DNA from: Oscillospiraceae bacterium
GTDB taxonomy: Bacteria; Bacillota; Clostridia; Oscillospirales; Ruminococcaceae
DNA length: 33,134 bases
Direction: 5' to 3'
Assembly (NCBI GenBank): GCA_022508965.1
Contig: JAFLUD010000013.1
Coordinates: 1-33,134, forward strand
Both the position numbers and the translations under genes were made by a program. Positions 30,972 to 33,134 of this stretch are shown in pieces (positions within the stretch are counted from its first letter, which is position 1; each line of letters opens with the position of its first letter). The notes under the pieces are model-generated. The model was not told the origin of the DNA and ran no database searches. It saw only the letters and a list, made by a program, of their open reading frames with translations.

Positions 30972-31618
30972 TACGCGGCTCCGTTAAAATAGCTTTCGAG
31001 AACCAGCTGCTTGGTTTCATAGCTCTCCAGCGGGAGCCTTCCTCTTCCGCCGAACAGCTGTTCGGTCTCGTTGAACGCGCCCAGGAAAGAGCGCTCCAGC
31101 AGCAAGCCCTTGTCCTCGCCCTCTACGCTCACGCAGTCGAAGAACATCAAAAGCCGTGCCGCAGTCTCGTCGGGCTGCCAGTATTCAAGCGAGTTCTCCT
31201 CCGCGGCGGAGCTTCCGTAAAGCTGCCGCAGCTGCGACAAAAGCTCCTCGGCGTACATCTTGGCTCCCACGCTCGGAACCTGCCCCGAAATTACCTCGCC
31301 CTGCTTTACAAACATCGCGCGGATAATGTGGCTTACTCCCTTGGTCATAAGCTCGCCGCGGGTAACGCTCGCCTCGCCCTCCTGCGCCTGCTCTACCTTG
31401 TCCTCAGCGTTTTCGCGCTGCAGGAGGTTGTTGTCGGAATCCTGCTTCTGCGCGGATTTTTTTGTATACGCCGGTGTAAACGCCGCCTCGGATTTTATAA
31501 ATTTGTCGGTATGCTCGGAGGCGAGCGTGGAGTTCTTGGTTTCGGTGGCTCGCTCAGCGGGCTTGGTCAATGTGGTTTGATTGACGCTGCCTATATCGGC
31601 TATTCTTGAAATATCCAT
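30971..31618 (-). CDS. Hypothetical protein coupled to tatD
   Basis: I do not recognise this 215-residue protein. Residues 1-85 are polar, rich in Thr, Ser, Lys, Glu and Gln, and probably disordered. Residues about 86-215 form a helical domain ('RGELMTKGVSHIIRAMFVKQGEV', 'AKMYAEELLSQLRQLYG', 'ARLLMFFDCVS'). It has no signal peptide or membrane segment. The opening 'MDISRIADIGSVNQT' recalls secreted motility or secretion-apparatus proteins, but that is only an impression. AGGGGGA precedes the ATG. It is coupled to tatD by a one-base overlap. The leader contains the MITE-like element at 31663-31768. Confidence 0.75.
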   Translation of the reverse strand: MDISRIADIGSVNQTTLTKPAERATETKNSTLASEHTDKFIKSEAAFTPAYTKKSAQKQDSDNNLLQRENAEDKVEQAQEGEASVTRGELMTKGVSHIIRAMFVKQGEVISGQVPSVGAKMYAEELLSQLRQLYGSSAAEENSLEYWQPDETAARLLMFFDCVSVEGEDKGLLLERSFLGAFNETEQLFGGRGRLPLESYETKQLVLESYFNGAA

Positions 31619-31644
31619 ACTTCTTTTCCCCCTTCCTTGGGTAG

Positions 31645-31674
31645 AATATAAATTGTCTACTTGCAGACTGTTGA
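31645..31674 (-). promoter_or_regulatory. Weak candidate promoter using the MITE-like end
   Basis: On the minus strand TCAACA (31669-31674, inside the element's terminal repeat) and TATATT (31645-31650) are 18 bp apart. If real, the repeat element supplies the -35 box for the unknown gene and tatD. Confidence 0.3.
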
Positions 31675-31768
31675 GAAAGCTCCGGATGCTAGGAAGCCGT
31701 GCGGCGGCTAGCCTCGTGGCTGCCGCTGTGCGGCTGACAACGCAGATGGGGCTTTATCGACAGTCTGC
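31663..31768. mobile_element. MITE-like palindromic element
   Basis: Terminal inverted repeats of 21 bp (31663-31683 and 31748-31768) match at 18 positions and begin GCAGACTGT at each end. The 64-base inside is GC-rich and self-complementary around AGCCTCGTGGCT, so the whole 106-bp unit could fold into one long hairpin. It has no coding capacity. It lies 3 bases beyond the stop codon of the PH-domain gene. Confidence 0.6.
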
Positions 31769-31771
31769 GCA

Positions 31772-32179
31772 TTATGTTTCGTGATCTGTGCCGCAGATCG
31801 CATCGTCATGATCGTGCGGCTGTGTTCCCATTATATCGCGTCCGCGTATGCCGTACTTGTCGCGCTGATCGTCGACATACTTCTCGAGTATTTCCAGAAA
31901 CTGACGCGGCTTTCTTATCGACTTTATCTCCTTCACGGGAGTGTCAACGTCCTTGCAGTTGAGGATCACCGTCCCCGTGCCGTCAAGCCGCTCCTTAAAG
32001 GAAATCCTGAGACTCTTGTCCATAATGCGGTAAAGCTCGACCTCGTCCTCAGTTATGCTGAAAAAGCCCTTGCGCGTGATGAGCTTTTTCCCTGTGAGAA
32101 TATATCTCGTAAATGACCACGGCAGACCCAAAAACGTCCGTTTTTTGTCTGTCCACACCTGTCCGGGGATAGGTTTCAT
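31772..32179 (-). CDS. PH domain-containing protein
   Basis: Residues about 8-105 of this 135-residue protein fit a bacterial pleckstrin-homology domain of the YdbS/YdbT type. 'YILTGKKLITRKGFFSITEDEVELYRIMDKSLRISFKERLDGTGTVIL' would hold the first strands (quoted in part as 'LYRIMDKSLRISF'), with 'KEIKSIRKPRQFLEILEKYV' as the closing helix. There are no membrane helices, unlike YdbS. The last 25 residues are polar and rich in His and Asp ('TQPHDHDDAICGTDHET'), which might bind metal, or may be new sequence picked up when the MITE-like element inserted next to the stop codon. It follows metG by 10 bases and probably shares its mRNA. Confidence 0.8.
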   Translation of the reverse strand: MKPIPGQVWTDKKRTFLGLPWSFTRYILTGKKLITRKGFFSITEDEVELYRIMDKSLRISFKERLDGTGTVILNCKDVDTPVKEIKSIRKPRQFLEILEKYVDDQRDKYGIRGRDIMGTQPHDHDDAICGTDHET

Positions 32180-32189
32180 TTTGCCCTCC

Positions 32190-33134
32190 TTATCTTATCA
32201 CAGAGCCGTTGGGAACGTCGCTGTCAAGGAACAAGACCCTTACGTCGTTGTCCCCCGCGTCGCACGCGAGGATCATTCCCTCGGAAAGCTCGCCGCGCAG
32301 CTTTGCGGGAGCAAGATTCGCCACAAACACGATCTTCTTTCCGACAAGCTCTTCGGGCTTATACCATTTGGCAATTCCCGAGACTATCTGTCTGCCGTTT
32401 CTGCCGTCGTCTACGGTGAGCTTCAGCAGCTTATCCGCCTTGGGAACCTTTTCGCAGGCGGTGATCTCTCCGCTTCTGAGTCTGATCTCCGCGAACTGGT
32501 CTATTGTGATGATATTCGCCTTGTCTAAGTCCTCGTCCTCGCGGAAGGACTTTTCGGGAGCGAGGATAGCGTTAAGCTCGTCAATTTCCTTTTCAACGTC
32601 TATTCTCGGGAAAAGCACCCCGCCCTTATGAACGGTAACGTCCGCGGGCAGCTTTCCGAATTCTCCGAGAGTGTCGTATGCGGTAAGCTCCTTTGAGGCT
32701 CCTATCTGTTCCCAAACCATCGGCATGGTTCTCGGCATAAACGCGTACAAGAGTCCCGAGCAAATTCTTATGGTCTCGAGGAGGTTGTACAAAACGCTTG
32801 CCAGGCGCGGTTTTTTGTCGTCGGATTTTCCGAGGACCCACGGCTCGGTCTCGTCGATATACTTGTTCGCGCGGGAGACTACCTTGAAGATCTCCTCCAA
32901 CGCCTTTGAGAGCTGCGCCTCGTCAACCAGCGGAGCAACCGTCTCTCTGAGCATCTTCGCCATTCCGATAAGCTCGTCGTCGAGAGCCTCGGGCTGCCGC
33001 TCGGTCGGGAGAGTTCCGCCGAAATATTTGTCCGCCATCGCGACGGTGCGCGACACGAGATTTCCCAGATCGTTCGCAAGGTCGGAGTTTATGCGGTTTA
33101 TCATTATCTCGTTTGAGAAGTTGCTGTCCGAGCC
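32190..33134 (-). CDS. metG: Methionyl-tRNA synthetase, C-terminal part (5' end outside window)
   Basis: MetRS charges tRNA-Met. About 314 residues are seen, open at the window edge. The first visible codons read 'GSDSNFSNEIMINRINSDLANDLGNLVSR', whose core 'RINSDLANDLGNL' is the signature joining the catalytic and anticodon-binding domains. The helical anticodon-binding domain runs to about residue 185 of the visible part, with 'KYIDETEPW' as a conserved tRNA-contact segment. The last 105 residues are the OB-fold tRNA-binding domain common in bacterial MetG ('KVPKADKLLKLTVDDG', 'IVSGIAKWY', 'LRGELSEGMILA'). The catalytic HIGH and KMSKS motifs lie outside. A PH-domain gene follows after 10 bases. 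Confidence 0.97.
   Translation of the reverse strand, partial: GSDSNFSNEIMINRINSDLANDLGNLVSRTVAMADKYFGGTLPTERQPEALDDELIGMAKMLRETVAPLVDEAQLSKALEEIFKVVSRANKYIDETEPWVLGKSDDKKPRLASVLYNLLETIRICSGLLYAFMPRTMPMVWEQIGASKELTAYDTLGEFGKLPADVTVHKGGVLFPRIDVEKEIDELNAILAPEKSFREDEDLDKANIITIDQFAEIRLRSGEITACEKVPKADKLLKLTVDDGRNGRQIVSGIAKWYKPEELVGKKIVFVANLAPAKLRGELSEGMILACDAGDNDVRVLFLDSDVPNGSVIR

Overview
The window looks like a chromosomal segment of a spore-forming, Gram-positive anaerobe of the class Clostridia, most likely a Ruminococcaceae/Oscillospiraceae relative. The evidence is a spoVAC-spoVAD-spoVAE sporulation operon, TTGACA/TATAAT promoters, strong GGAGG ribosome-binding sites, GC-rich codons with AT-rich intergenic regions, SCP2, DUF4261 and TraX genes, and an FtsA-like protein with extra C-terminal repeats. 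Both ends cut through genes: a radical SAM gene on the left and metG on the right. I saw no rRNA, tRNA, CRISPR array, prophage or intact insertion sequence.

Layout from left to right. (1) 1-2150: the tail of a radical SAM gene converges on a minus-strand pair, rimI plus an unknown gene, with a small four-cysteine protein upstream. (2) 2304-4746: a minus-strand operon of a TerY-like VWA protein, a PP2C phosphatase and an SseB-like protein, driven by a perfect consensus promoter. (3) 4848-6300: glmM with its own promoter, converging on clpB. (4) 6297-9622: clpB preceded by a ribbon-helix-helix gene whose promoter carries two identical 8-bp repeats. (5) 9705-12628: a copper operon, csoR-copA, with a textbook CsoR operator inside the promoter and a copZ-like domain fused to the end of copA but still preceded by its own ribosome-binding site. 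(6) 12707-15771: a Dabb-fold protein, a DNA-deoxyinosine glycosylase, an APH-fold kinase, an SCP2 protein and a TraX-like membrane protein. (7) 15803-17776: spoVACDE with a possible sigma-G promoter. (8) 17803-19294: a second, visibly AT-rich traX gene and a HAD phosphatase on the minus strand. (9) 19295-19543: a gene-free stretch with a chain of six small hairpins between two near-identical 32-bp copies of a whole promoter. (10) 19544-28438: a long plus-strand run of NUDIX hydrolase, SecA2-like ATPase, mnmE, DUF4261 protein, FtsA-like protein and a GH26-like lipoprotein. (11) 28441-33134: an inverted repeat, then a minus-strand cluster of metG, a PH-domain protein, an unknown protein, tatD, a CBS/CorC protein and nth, with a MITE-like palindromic element in the middle.

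Most genes are housekeeping or stress functions: cell-wall precursor synthesis, protein disaggregation, copper efflux, DNA repair, tRNA modification and charging, and spore DPA transport. The points most worth following up are: the GH26-like lipoprotein in which both catalytic glutamates appear replaced; the hairpin array with duplicated promoters; the RHH-clpB pair with its candidate operator; the VWA-PP2C-SseB operon, which resembles a TerY-P module without its kinase; the four-fold NG...GD repeat in the FtsA-like protein; and the MITE-like element at 31663-31768.
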